Below are positions 1 through 9,700 of a DNA stretch of 64,000 bases, piece by piece. The DNA is taken from positions 1,430,586 to 1,494,585 of the forward strand of contig NZ_FIZX01000002.1 in assembly GCF_900055185.1 (NCBI RefSeq), read 5' to 3'. How positions within the stretch are numbered: the first letter of the stretch is position 1; each line of letters opens with the position of its first letter. The position numbers and the translations under genes were made by a program. A model generated the notes under the pieces. It did not search any database and was not told the DNA's origin. It worked only from the letters and a program-made list of their open reading frames with translations. The stretch is from Grimontia celer. GTDB taxonomy: Bacteria > Pseudomonadota > Gammaproteobacteria > Enterobacterales > Vibrionaceae.

Positions 1-1312
1 CATAAGCCGGCTCTTTGGTTTTTTCACCTTCCAGTTGAGAGAGCACATCACTGTGGCCAATCGCGAGCACTTTGTCCGTTTTTAGGCGGCCTTTGCCGAT
101 TCGGGAACCATGTACGTGAATCTCATAATCATCGCTACCGAGAAGCTCATCTTCAGTAAACTTGATATCGGGGCAAATGAAACCAAACTCTTTGGCGATC
201 ACCTTCTTTAGCGCTTCCAAGCGCTTGCCAAGGTTCCACTGGTGTGAGGCGCTTAAAGATTTCAGCGAGGCTCCAAGTCTCACTTCAAGTGGATAGACCT
301 TGATGATGTCAGCCAGGTCTTCCTTTTCAGCGCTTTCGATTTCTATATCGGTTTCGTGTTCTTTGCTCCGGATTGCCCACCAAACACAAGCCGCAAAGAA
401 GATAGCGACAATGAGAATTGGCACTGTCGGTAGACCATCTAAAAACAGCGCACCAATCAAGGCCATCGTCACCAAAATAAGCGTGCGGGGATGTGACGCA
501 ATTTGGCGTCCGATCTCTCGGCTTAGCTCAGAATCTGTCGCGGCACGGGTAATAATAATGCCTGTTGCAACCGCAATGATGAGCGATGGTATTTGCGTCA
601 CAATGCCATCGCCAACGGTCAGCAAAGAATACTTCGCGAGTGATTCTCCCCACGTGAGGCCGTGTTGCATCACGCCAACAGTTACACCGCCGATAATGTC
701 GATAAGAATGATGATAATGCCCGCAATCGCATCACCTTTGACGAATTTCGTCGCACCATCCATCGCGCCGTAGAAACTGGCTTCTCTCTCAATGTTTGAG
801 CGTCGGGTCCGGGCTTCTTCTTCATCAATCAAGCCCATATTCATGTCGGCATCAATGGCCATTTGTTTGCCGGGCATACTGTCTAGCGTAAATCTGGCTG
901 CGACCTCTGCCACGCGCTGCGCACCATTGGTAACAACCACGTACTGAACAACCACAAGAATGATAAAAACGATAAAGCCAATAACGTAATTGCCAGAAAC
1001 AACAAACTCGCCAATGGCGCCAATCACCTCACCCGCATCACCTTCACCCAGGATCAGGCGTGTCGCAGAGATGTTGAGTGCCAACCTGAATAAGGTTGAT
1101 ATCAATATGATCGACGGAAAGGTAGAAAAGCTCAGCGGTTTATCTGTGCTAAACGTCAACAAAAGAATGAGCAGGGCTACACTGAAATTGACGATCTGCA
1201 GAAAATCCAGCAATGCTGGCGGAATAGGCAGAAAAATCACCATCAATATCAGCACTACGCCGATAATGAATAAATTACTATGCCAATCTTTTAGAAAATA
1301 CTGCTTAAACAA
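1..1312 (-). CDS. sctV: Type III export gate protein SctV/FlhA family, 3' part outside window
   Basis: This is the large inner-membrane gate subunit of a type III export apparatus. About 437 residues are visible and the C-terminal cytoplasmic ring domain runs off the left edge. Translation of the minus strand shows several N-terminal membrane helices, the family stretch LNISATRLIL, the FHIPEP-family signature region around LDSMPGKQMAIDAD, and the cytoplasmic-loop segment FYGAMDGATKFVKGDAIAG. The proposed start is TTG at 1312, preceded by a TAAGGT Shine-Dalgarno-like stretch, 14 bases after the sctU stop. It is the last visible gene of the sctS-T-U-V operon. Motifs are mixed: LNIS and TFPS look like injectisome SctV, while FYGAMDGA and QHGLTWG look like flagellar FlhA, so the flagellar or non-flagellar assignment is not settled. 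Confidence 0.88.
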   Translation of the reverse strand, partial: MFKQYFLKDWHSNLFIIGVVLILMVIFLPIPPALLDFLQIVNFSVALLILLLTFSTDKPLSFSTFPSIILISTLFRLALNISATRLILGEGDAGEVIGAIGEFVVSGNYVIGFIVFIILVVVQYVVVTNGAQRVAEVAARFTLDSMPGKQMAIDADMNMGLIDEEEARTRRSNIEREASFYGAMDGATKFVKGDAIAGIIIILIDIIGGVTVGVMQHGLTWGESLAKYSLLTVGDGIVTQIPSLIIAVATGIIITRAATDSELSREIGRQIASHPRTLILVTMALIGALFLDGLPTVPILIVAIFFAACVWWAIRSKEHETDIEIESAEKEDLADIIKVYPLEVRLGASLKSLSASHQWNLGKRLEALKKVIAKEFGFICPDIKFTEDELLGSDDYEIHVHGSRIGKGRLKTDKVLAIGHSDVLSQLEGEKTKEPAY

Positions 1313-1326
1313 ATCTCGACCTTACT

Positions 1327-2385
1327 TCACGAATTGGCATTTCTACTTTTCAATAACCACTTATAGATTTCCGACACCTCGTCATAAAACTCGGGGGGAA
1401 TCTCCCTTCCTATTCGGACTTTCTTGTATAGTGCGCGCGCAAGTGGAATATTGGGTCTCATTTTAATTCGATGTTCTTGCGCGATTTCTTTGATAGCCTC
1501 AGCGATTGGCCCTTTGCCTTTTGAGACCACTTTCGGCGCCGTCATCTTTTCTTCATCATATTTCAGTGCAATGGCAATATGTGTTGGGTTAGTAATCACT
1601 ACATCTGCATTGGAAACATTCGTCAGAGAACCTACCTTAGAACGGAGTTCCCTTTGCAATTGTCGGCGCTTCTGTTTTATTTCCTGATCGCCTTCCTGAT
1701 TCTTATACTGATCTTTGAGTTCTTTTTTAGTCATTCTCATTTCTTTTCCGAATGACCAGCTCTGAAAAATAAAATCAAACAATGTAAAAGGAAGAATTGT
1801 AAGTATAAAAAGCGCCACTGTTTTACCAAGTAAAACCTGTGTTCTTTCAAGAATCAGCCAAACTGATAATCCAGCATTATCTGGAATGTAGAAAACTTCA
1901 TCATAAAATAAATACCAAGCCATCACAGATACAAAGCTTAGCCTGAGAATATTTTTCCCCAGTTCAAAAAGAGATTTTATAGAAAAGAGCTTTTTCAATC
2001 CTTTAATCGGATTTAACTTACTGATATTTGGCTTTAAAGGATGAAAGCTGAATACACCTTTGGTTTGCACCAAATTAATCAACACACCAAAAACGATGGC
2101 AGTGAGGAAAACTGGCATTAGCGCTGTTACATAGGCATTGAATAACTTGTTCAATAACCAATCAAGGCTACTGGTGATATCTAGATTTGCAGCCAGCAGG
2201 AAGACATCAGACGTTGTGGTGAGCACGACGACACCAACATGGGAGATCATCGCCATTACCATGATAAGCGTCACCAACAAACTGGCCGTGGAGGTAACAT
2301 CCATGCTCTTGGATACCTGGCCTTTTTCCTTGGCTTTTCGGAGCTTATACTCCGTTGCTTTCTCTGTTTTTTCTTCAGTCGCCAA
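1327..2385 (-). CDS. sctU: Type III export switch protein SctU/FlhB family
   Basis: This is the autocleaving substrate-specificity switch of a type III export apparatus. An N-terminal domain with about four membrane helices is followed by a cytoplasmic domain carrying the self-cleavage motif NPTH (in DVVITNPTHIAIAL). Downstream comes YDEEKMTAPKVVSKG and the C-terminal IPLARALYKKVRIGREIP segment. The APKVV-KG wording is nearer to flagellar FlhB than to YscU. A GTG at 2394 is possible, but TTG at 2385 is preferred because GAGG lies 8 bases upstream of it and the product then starts MATEEKTEKAT, like the family. It lies between sctT and sctV in one operon with short gaps. Confidence 0.88.
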   Translation of the reverse strand: MATEEKTEKATEYKLRKAKEKGQVSKSMDVTSTASLLVTLIMVMAMISHVGVVVLTTTSDVFLLAANLDITSSLDWLLNKLFNAYVTALMPVFLTAIVFGVLINLVQTKGVFSFHPLKPNISKLNPIKGLKKLFSIKSLFELGKNILRLSFVSVMAWYLFYDEVFYIPDNAGLSVWLILERTQVLLGKTVALFILTILPFTLFDFIFQSWSFGKEMRMTKKELKDQYKNQEGDQEIKQKRRQLQRELRSKVGSLTNVSNADVVITNPTHIAIALKYDEEKMTAPKVVSKGKGPIAEAIKEIAQEHRIKMRPNIPLARALYKKVRIGREIPPEFYDEVSEIYKWLLKSRNANS

Positions 2386-2410
2386 CCAAAACACCTCACG
2401 GTAGCTGGCG

Positions 2411-3193
2411 TCAATATAGCGCTTGCCAGTACCTTACTACGCTGTCAAACAGTTCTTCTGAAACACTGGTAATGTGACGCGATGCTAAGCCCAAAATGAT
2501 AAAAGCCACGGCAATTTTCAAAGGTAAGCCAACGAAATAGATATTCACTTGCGGCATTACCCTGCTACACATGCCCAAAACCAAATCGACCCAAAACACC
2601 GCGACCATAATCGGCAACACCAAAATAAGGCACAACATGAACTGGGAAGAGAACAAGGCAATCAACAACTCCAAGCTTGGCTCACCAAAACCACTTAACA
2701 CAGGGAACAGATTCAATGATTGAGTCAGTGCCAACAGAATGAAATAGTGCATGTCTGTAATAAAAAACAGCAGAAACACAAACACCAGCACAACACGCGT
2801 TAAAATCGGGTCCGATTCACTCATAGAGGGATTAAATATACCCATGGGATTGAAACCCACTTGCATATCTAATATCCGTAGAAATGTATATATCGCTCCA
2901 TAGGTAGCAAGCAAAGCGAACCAAAGTATTAATCCTATGCCGAATTCGATTAGGCACGCTACCGCCATTGCCGTACCATCGAGTTGTACAACGCGCATTA
3001 TCATATTGTCATCCGTCACTCTGAGAAATATCACCAGAGAAAATACCAATGTCACCAACACCTTTATATAAGGCGGTAACATCGACAACGGATTTACACT
3101 CCTGAAAACAAGAGGAGGCGTGACCCTACAAAGGATCAAAAAGAAAACACTGATATAGTCTTGCCATTCATTGGCAATTTGATTTTCAATCAC
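2411..3193 (-). CDS. sctT: Type III export apparatus protein SctT/FliR family
   Basis: This is an inner-membrane component of the export gate (SctRST/FliPQR complex). The 260 residues, a normal family length, are almost entirely hydrophobic, with about six to eight membrane helices. The segment LDMQVGFNPMGIFNP and the C-terminal PQVNIYFVGLPLKIAVAF are typical of the FliR/SctT family. The start overlaps the end of sctS by 4 bases, indicating translational coupling. The gene belongs to the operon running from 5122 leftwards. Confidence 0.9.
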   Translation of the reverse strand: MIENQIANEWQDYISVFFLILCRVTPPLVFRSVNPLSMLPPYIKVLVTLVFSLVIFLRVTDDNMIMRVVQLDGTAMAVACLIEFGIGLILWFALLATYGAIYTFLRILDMQVGFNPMGIFNPSMSESDPILTRVVLVFVFLLFFITDMHYFILLALTQSLNLFPVLSGFGEPSLELLIALFSSQFMLCLILVLPIMVAVFWVDLVLGMCSRVMPQVNIYFVGLPLKIAVAFIILGLASRHITSVSEELFDSVVRYWQALY

Positions 3194-3453
3194 AAACTTG
3201 AAGCATATTCAAAAAGCGAAATCGTAAATTCTGTTAATACCCCTAACATCCACCCCGACATCAACATAATAATCAATGCCACTGCGAACATCTTTGGCAC
3301 GAAGGTTAATGTCATTTCCTGAATTTGAGTCACCACCTGAATAATACTCACCGCCAGACCAACCACGAGCGCCACTAACAATACCGGGCCACACACTAGA
3401 AATGCTGTACTCATCATCTCACTGAGTAAAAAGCTGGCGGCATCTTTATCCAT
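3190..3453 (-). CDS. sctS: Type III export apparatus protein SctS/FliQ family
   Basis: This is a small two-helix membrane subunit of the type III export gate. The 87 residues fit the usual family length. The central motif VVTQIQEMTLTFVPKM between two hydrophobic helices is the family hallmark, and the EMTL-FVPK wording is closer to flagellar FliQ than to YscS. It overlaps both neighbours: its start lies inside the end of the TPR gene (8 bases) and its stop overlaps sctT by 4 bases. A gene for SctR/FliP, which normally sits directly upstream of SctS, is not found here. Confidence 0.9.
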   Translation of the reverse strand: MDKDAASFLLSEMMSTAFLVCGPVLLVALVVGLAVSIIQVVTQIQEMTLTFVPKMFAVALIIMLMSGWMLGVLTEFTISLFEYASSL

Positions 3454-4582
3454 TTGGCTTTTTCTTCGTCAGAAAACTCAACGTAATCGTGTCACTCAAA
3501 TTCTGTGCAGCAAGTTCTGATTGGAATGACATCACACCATTCATGATGGCTTCGGCTTGCTCATCCATACCTTTCACTTTGAGATAAAGCGAACGGGCAA
3601 ATAGCGCTGATGCACACTGCGAATCCAGTTTTAGCGCTTTCTTAGCTAGCTGCTTCGACGCATTCCAGTCTTCACGGTATGCTTTCACTACCGCCAGACC
3701 ACCATGACACTCAGCAAAATTATGCTCTATTTCAACAGCCTGGTTGAAATTCTTCTCAGCGGTATCCAAATCCCCCATGGCGAAGAAACACCACGCAAGG
3801 TTGACTCGACTACCAATATGATCAGGCATTTCTTTGCACGCTAACTCATAAGTCGAAATCGCCGCTGGCAGTTCCTGCTTGTACATATGAATGAGCGCTT
3901 TCATTGCCAGTACTCGTCCATTGGTAGGTAACTGTCCTATCAACCTGTCGACAATCTTCTTGGCTTTGATCATATCTAAGCGATAGAGCGCCAAACTGCC
4001 TTGCGTAATGAGTGCCTCGAACTGATTCGGATCGTGCTCTAGCGCAATTCGCTGATACTTCTCAGCCTGCTCATACTGCGCATCGTCAAGATAAAACAAA
4101 CCCAATGCGCCCTGCAGTTCAGTTCGTGTTTCAACATCGCTGTTTGCTAGCAGCTTTTCCGTCACTGCGATGGCTTCTGGTATTTGTTCAGCGTGCGCCA
4201 AGCACCTGGCTTTCATCAAACCATGCTGCACACCCAATTCAGACTCATCAACTTGTTCCAATAATGCAGTCGCATCAGAAAACGCTTTCATCTGATAATT
4301 GGCCAGCGCACAATTGATCTTTAGACCTGATTGCTCGTAGCCTAAATAAAACAATGTGTTGTAAGCAGAGACAGCATCTTCATATGCCTTGGTCGCAATA
4401 GAAAGGTGCCCCTTCCAACTCAGTAAATGTGCATCATCACTGTGATAAGAAAGCGCTGTATCTACTGCCGCCATCGCTCCTTTAACATCACCTTCTTTTG
4501 CCAGTAACTCGACGAGTTGGCATGCCAAGATGCTGTTTTCAGGGTCGAGCGCCAAATATTCCCGCAAACGCTCTACAGACAT
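3446..4582 (-). CDS. TPR-repeat protein of the type III export operon
   Basis: The product is a soluble protein of 378 residues built of tetratricopeptide repeats. Helical pairs such as YEQAEKYQRIALEHDPNQFEA, GDLDTAEKNFNQAVEIEHNFAE and DWNASKQLAKKALKLDSQCAS recur about every 34 residues from the N-terminus to about residue 350. No signal peptide or membrane segment is visible. Its end overlaps the start of sctS by 8 bases, so it is co-translated with the export gate genes. A chaperone, scaffold or sorting role for the secretion system is inferred only from the repeats and the position. The occupied slot is where sctR is normally found. Confidence 0.8.
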   Translation of the reverse strand: MSVERLREYLALDPENSILACQLVELLAKEGDVKGAMAAVDTALSYHSDDAHLLSWKGHLSIATKAYEDAVSAYNTLFYLGYEQSGLKINCALANYQMKAFSDATALLEQVDESELGVQHGLMKARCLAHAEQIPEAIAVTEKLLANSDVETRTELQGALGLFYLDDAQYEQAEKYQRIALEHDPNQFEALITQGSLALYRLDMIKAKKIVDRLIGQLPTNGRVLAMKALIHMYKQELPAAISTYELACKEMPDHIGSRVNLAWCFFAMGDLDTAEKNFNQAVEIEHNFAECHGGLAVVKAYREDWNASKQLAKKALKLDSQCASALFARSLYLKVKGMDEQAEAIMNGVMSFQSELAAQNLSDTITLSFLTKKKPNG

Positions 4583-4594
4583 CAGAAATACCCT

Positions 4595-5122
4595 TTAGTG
4601 AACCTGCTCAGCTGTTGTTGATGGTTTTGGCTCGCTTTCAGACAAATTAATATCTTCCAACACGTTGCGAGCACGCTCGACGTAGTAGTTGTCTGAATCA
4701 GCCGTGGCAACCAATTTGTTCAATAGGGTTTTCGACTCGGAAACATCTTCAATGGTGAGATGCAACAAGGCTTTGTGGAATAAAACTGGAGGATAAGTAC
4801 CGTCTTCTTTCAATACGACATCCCAACATTCGGCGGCTTTCTCAAGTTCATTCATCTCGCGATAAACCATGCCTAGCTGGAATCTTTCATGCAAACGCGA
4901 CGGCGTTCTTTCCAAAAGGAGGGCGTAGTGATCTGCTGCCAGGTTAAATAAACGTAGCTTTGCGTAAACACTACCAAGCATTGAATCAAGTTCATCTGAA
5001 ACAACGCTCTGTTTAGTAAGGTATTTGAGTTTTGCTAAACCCCTGTCTAACTGTTCTTTTTCAAGATCCAGCGCTGCAAGCGCCAAAAGTTCTTCCGTGG
5101 AGAATAGTTCTAGATACTGCAT
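4595..5122 (-). CDS. TPR-repeat protein, first gene of the type III export operon
   Basis: The product has 175 residues and is predicted soluble, with about three to four TPR-like helical hairpins, for example LFNLAADHYALLLERTPSRLHE and NELEKAAECWDVVLKEDG. It is the promoter-proximal visible gene of the minus-strand operon and lies 12 bases before the second TPR gene. The short TPR architecture recalls type III chaperones of the SycD/LcrH class in overall plan, but no specific family motif is recognised, so this is a suggestion only. Confidence 0.75.
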   Translation of the reverse strand: MQYLELFSTEELLALAALDLEKEQLDRGLAKLKYLTKQSVVSDELDSMLGSVYAKLRLFNLAADHYALLLERTPSRLHERFQLGMVYREMNELEKAAECWDVVLKEDGTYPPVLFHKALLHLTIEDVSESKTLLNKLVATADSDNYYVERARNVLEDINLSESEPKPSTTAEQVH

Positions 5123-5533
5123 AGTCTTTGTCCAACCGACTGCTTTATTGTGTGTCCGAATTCTCTAACAACTCATCGGACTTTTGTAATTTGGTTGTAC
5201 AAACGATAACGCATTTTCTGGGTTAGAAAATGGGGAAAGAGCGGACATGTCTGAATTTTTTACAGATCGAACACAATTATTACCAATGAGAAATATTATC
5301 CAAGTAGCGAAGAGGTTTCAGAAAGGATGATAAAAGTTGGAGTGTTACATACTCATTTCAGATTAGTACTAATTTGATCACTCAAACTAGGCCGATTGAC
5401 CTAAGGATCTGTAAGGTTTTGTTTGTGTATTAAAGTATTAGTACACTTATTGGTCAGTTTCAATGTTTTAAACAGGGATTGTTTTAGACCTGCAGTTGGA
5501 ACAATAGCTAACGGCAGTGATCGAAATTTTTGA
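5123..5533. other. Intergenic region upstream of the export operon
   Basis: These 411 bases are AT-rich and contain no convincing coding frame. The part next to 5122 must hold the promoter of the minus-strand TPR-sctSTUV operon, but no clear -35/-10 pair or operator palindrome can be singled out by eye. Confidence 0.5.
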
Positions 5534-6059
5534 GCTTAGCGAAGACAAACAAGTTTGAGGTGGGATGCAGGGGTATTTCTAGGAAGGGCGATTTAAGAGC
5601 CAGACACTCCTGGTCGAAAAAGCGTTAGCGGTTGCGATGGCCTTTGTCGATTTAAACACCTTGCGAGCAGCAATGGCAGATACGCCCGAACAGTCTGACC
5701 ATACGTCAGTAAAAGCGAGGATTGAGTCGATTAAAAATAATGAGATGACGGCCCCTGACTTGTTCCCGTTTGCCGGAAACCCGCGCGAAGAGATGCCTGG
5801 TGGGATCCCTTTTCGCCTGATGGATTATTTGGAGCTGGTTGATTGGACTGGGCGCCAGATACGCGATGACAAACGCGGCTATATAAGCCGTGCTTTACCA
5901 CCCATTCTTTTAAGGTTGGGGTTTGACAAAGCCGATTGGCTAAACGCCTGCACCCAAGTAGAAAGAGGCAGATTAATCGGCAGCAGCCAAGCAATTAAAG
6001 CCTCACTGCCTCACCTAAATCGAAAGCGACTTTCAGGCCTAAGATTGCCTGATAGCTAA
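5534..6059 (+). pseudogene. Remnant of REP-associated (Y1_Tnp, RAYT-like) transposase, C-terminal part
   Basis: The open frame from the ATG at 5637 encodes 140 residues that match the C-terminal part of IS200-like REP-associated tyrosine transposases, with recognisable pieces AMAFVDLNTLRA, SDHTSVKARI and IPFRLMDYLELVDWTG. The same frame continues upstream to 5583 as EGRFKSQTLLVEKALAV, also typical, but is broken at 5580-5582 by TAG where the family has the Trp codon of FWEGRFKS. Further upstream the similarity moves to another frame (NKFEVGC), suggesting a frameshift near 5570. The N-terminal HUH domain with the catalytic tyrosine is missing. This is a decayed, non-functional copy. Any product from the internal ATG would lack the catalytic domain. 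Confidence 0.72.
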
Positions 6060-6280
6060 ACCTTCCCCTCAACCAACTTCGCCCAATTTTATACAGCTAA
6101 CAGGCCATCGTCTGGTTTTGATCTGTCTACAACTTACAAAGTTACCAAGATTTAAAGAAATCTCTTCCTAAAAACTCGTGCCGAGCACTTTTCCTTAGAA
6201 TTCAACAATAAAAAAGCCATTTACTAACACACTAGTCATCACCTTTCTCGTAGAGTGCCTGCCCCTGTTTTGCCTTTATT

Positions 6281-6727
6281 TTATACATCAAAATAAAAAT
6301 CAGCTCTAACGGAGAGCTTAGCAGCCAAATCCTGCATATTTTGAGCTAAAATTAAAGATTGCCCATCGCTTCTATATATATAATCAGGGTTCTCAGAGCG
6401 AGGCCTAATGACCAAAAACAAATCTTGCCCACAATCAAATATTGGCAAATCCTCATCTAGAAACGGCGCCGGAGGTTGAAATTCGGATTCATTGAAAAAC
6501 AGATCCACCACATCAAGAGGGTGAATAATTAGATTACGTAATTCCTGACAGTCATCACTGCTTAACCATCCATATCCAACCTGTTGATAGAATGTTCTTA
6601 GACTTGAGGGAAACTTAAAACCCAACCGTTTTTCCGCATTAGATATTTCCTTTTCATCAATAGGAAATAGTCTTATCGGGCCAGTTTTCAATCCAATATA
6701 TTTTTTTAAATCATTATAAATTGACAT
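6281..6727 (-). CDS. SUKH (SMI1/KNR4) family immunity protein
   Basis: The 148-residue cytoplasmic protein has the SMI1/KNR4 (SUKH) pattern: an N-terminal helix with ISNAEKRLGFKFPSSLRTFYQQVGYGWL followed by the alternating beta/alpha region typical of this immunity superfamily. Members bind and neutralise nuclease toxins, usually those encoded directly upstream. Here the ATG follows the stop codon of the giant YD-repeat toxin gene with no spacing, and an AGAGG ribosome site lies inside the toxin's last codons, so the two are translationally coupled. It is therefore very probably the cognate antidote of the HNH-like tip of that protein. The cognate relationship is inferred from position. Confidence 0.85.
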   Translation of the reverse strand: MSIYNDLKKYIGLKTGPIRLFPIDEKEISNAEKRLGFKFPSSLRTFYQQVGYGWLSSDDCQELRNLIIHPLDVVDLFFNESEFQPPAPFLDEDLPIFDCGQDLFLVIRPRSENPDYIYRSDGQSLILAQNMQDLAAKLSVRADFYFDV

Positions 6728-9700
6728 CTAAAACCTCTTTATAATTTCTCTATATCCACTGTCTTTCGCATGTATGCCGCCTTGGTGTGCATTAGGCCTT
6801 TCAGCAGGTACAATATTCCACCATTCATGAGGAGCGTTGTACTGATTTGGTATTATTTCATGGGCATCGAAGTACTCTCCTGCCCTAATGTATACATTTC
6901 CATTTTTCGACATTTTATCTTCTGCGTATCTCGGCCACTGTTGACCTGTATGTTCTTCCCACTGTTTTATCAAAGAATCCCTACCAGAAGTACTCCATCG
7001 ATGAGCATTTGCCTCTTTGGTGCTCAGTTTCACCAGCTCATTATTATTTCTCAAATAATCTTTTAGCAAATTTCGCTGTTCCGTACCAAGCTTAAAGTTA
7101 GAAAATGTCTCCACTTCACGTACATATTGCCTAAATATAGAAGCATTGGACCTTTCCGGTAGACCTATATCATTTAGCCCCTTAACTAGTTTTGTTGCAC
7201 CCAAAACGGCAATACCAGCAACAGATACAACGCCACCAGCACCATGTATTGAATCTGCATCGCTATACCCGTTGCGGCTAAACTGTCCCTCAGCCGAGTT
7301 CAACGCCGCCTCCTGAGCAGTAACAACAAGCTCTCCAACAGGAGATGCCATCATTGCCTCTCTAATAACAAATGCGGCAGGGCCTGAGGCTACATCCAAA
7401 GCCATAAGCCCATATTTTAGGTAGGGATTATCATCAATATTTTGAGCGACATATGAAGAGAACTCTCCCGCACCAATTAGGAGATCATCAACTTCAGGGC
7501 TATGAAAAGCCGCCGCAGTTCTCCCCTCTGTTATCGTAATAGTAAGAAAACTGCTGCGTGGATTGTCTGTTAATGCTTCCCCTGGGTTGTTTCTCCTGTA
7601 CTCTTCGATTTCAGGGGCATACTTCGCCGCAGCAACATCAGGGTCACGGCTAAATACAGTCTCCTCATATAACCGCATAATTTCGTTTGCTTCAGTTTTA
7701 GAAGCACCCAGCAGTTGAACAAGTTGTTTAGTTGTTTTCATCCGCTGTTCAGTAGATGAGCTTTGACTGTTTAAAATGCCGTAAACGTTTTGTAGCGTTT
7801 CATTGACGCCATCAGATGAAAGGTCTAATCCATATCTTTCCGCAAGCGATTTAACACCAACGCTTTTTTGGTATTCAACTCTCGCCCCCCTAGTCGCGAC
7901 ATTCGCCAACGCATTCCCAAAGGCATCGGTTAATAGCATGCCAGCATTATCCCGGAATGAGTCACCTCTTATTGCTGATGATGAGGCGGCTCCTGCAAAA
8001 CCACTCAAGGTGTCGCCAACAATGCCACCTTTCGTAGCGCGCGCTGCACCCATACTGACAACAGAACCAACCACTGAGGCTGCGAGATTCTTCCAACTAA
8101 AGGAAACATCTTCACCCAGCGCTTTAGACCCCAGATAGTTAACGCCATAACTCGTCGCCGAATTAAAAGACGCATTACCAACATGCCCCCAGCTTAAATC
8201 AGCTCCGGGAGCAGCATTGAAAAGTCCATTAGTGCCGAGTGAAGCCCCCATACCAGCGGTAGCACCTGCAGCCAAACCACCCAGCGCAACCTGTTCCCAG
8301 GAGAAATCATCAACGACGCCCATAGCCATGCCTACAAGCTGTGATGCTGCAGCCCCTGCTGCTCCGCCTATCGCTGCAGCACCTACGGCTACTCCTAGGC
8401 TCATACCTGTGGCTGTTCCGCCCGCAACTGCAGCCATTCCTATTCCACCGACAGTTGCTGCAGTACCAACTGTTCCTCCTGTCATACCCGCAACGTAAGG
8501 AGCAGCCGCCCCTGCCGTATAAATGGTCACCACAACCGCCACAACCACCATCACAATCATTGCAATCGGATTACAGCTCTTCTTCGGCGGCGGCGGCGCA
8601 ATCGGGTCTGGGTTTACATTGCCCAGAACCTCACTTTCGTTGTAAGGCTTGAAGCTCTCTGCGCCATTAAAGGTCTGGGTATGTTGGTTCGGAATGACCA
8701 ACAATTTGCCTTCAGTCAGTGGTTCAGTCGGCGACAGGCCGTTGGCATCCGCAATCAGGTACCAGTAGCGACTATCACCGTACACCATTTGTGCGATACG
8801 CTGCAGGGTGTCATTGGCACCCACGGTGTAGGTGCCCGGCTGTTGGCCTGCGCTACTGCCGCTGTCACTCAGAAGGTCGGCATCGACACTGCCAGTCCCG
8901 ATATGCGCAAGCGGGTTACCCCCGGTAGAAAGCTCCGCTGTAAGTTTGCCGCCAGCGACCTGCAGGGCAATTTTCCCATTGAAGTCTGTCAGTACCTGAC
9001 GTTCGCTGTCAGCTTTGGTGCTGGTCACTTTTTCAAGGTGGCCTGCACTGTTGTAGTGGAAGGTGGACGTGCCTTCTGTGAAGTTCTGCCCATAGGCCCG
9101 ACGGGTCGTGCGGGCTGTCGCGGTTGTCTTCTGGAAGTGCTCCCTTCCGGTGTAGGTGTAAGCGATGGCATCCGTTTCGTTGTCCTGCACTTGCAAGGTG
9201 CGCTGCGTCGCCACCTGCCCGGTGAAGTGGTAATCAAAATGCAGGCTCACGGTCGCTTTGTCGTTCTCATCCACCGTTTGCCAGATAAGACGCCCTTCCT
9301 GATAGCCATACACCGTGTCGGTGGTCTTCGCGCTGGTTTTCTCTACTATCTGCCCGTTCACATAGTGGAATGTGTTGACGGTATCAGACTGCGAGAGAGC
9401 CTCCCCCCGGCGGCTGTTGGTCTGGCTCATCAGGCGGGTCTGGTGACTCGTGGCCCCCACCACCTCAAAGGCCTCGAGACGGTCAAGGTGACCGTGTTTG
9501 TCATAACCCAGATGGGTCTCTGTCTGTACCAGAACCGATGCATTATCCCGGGTAAGTTGCTCCCAGCTCTGCTCGGTCACCTTCTGGCCCAGCGCGTTGT
9601 AGGTGATACGTCGGTCACCTGCGCGTCCCTGAATGCTGTTTAGCGCCACATCGGTACTGCGGGTGTGTGACCCCACCATTCGGTTGTCACCGTCATAGTG

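Noticed and set aside
5637-6059. Intact small gene of 140 residues
   Set aside because: Similarity to RAYT transposases continues upstream of its ATG through a stop codon, which shows that it is the tail of a broken gene.
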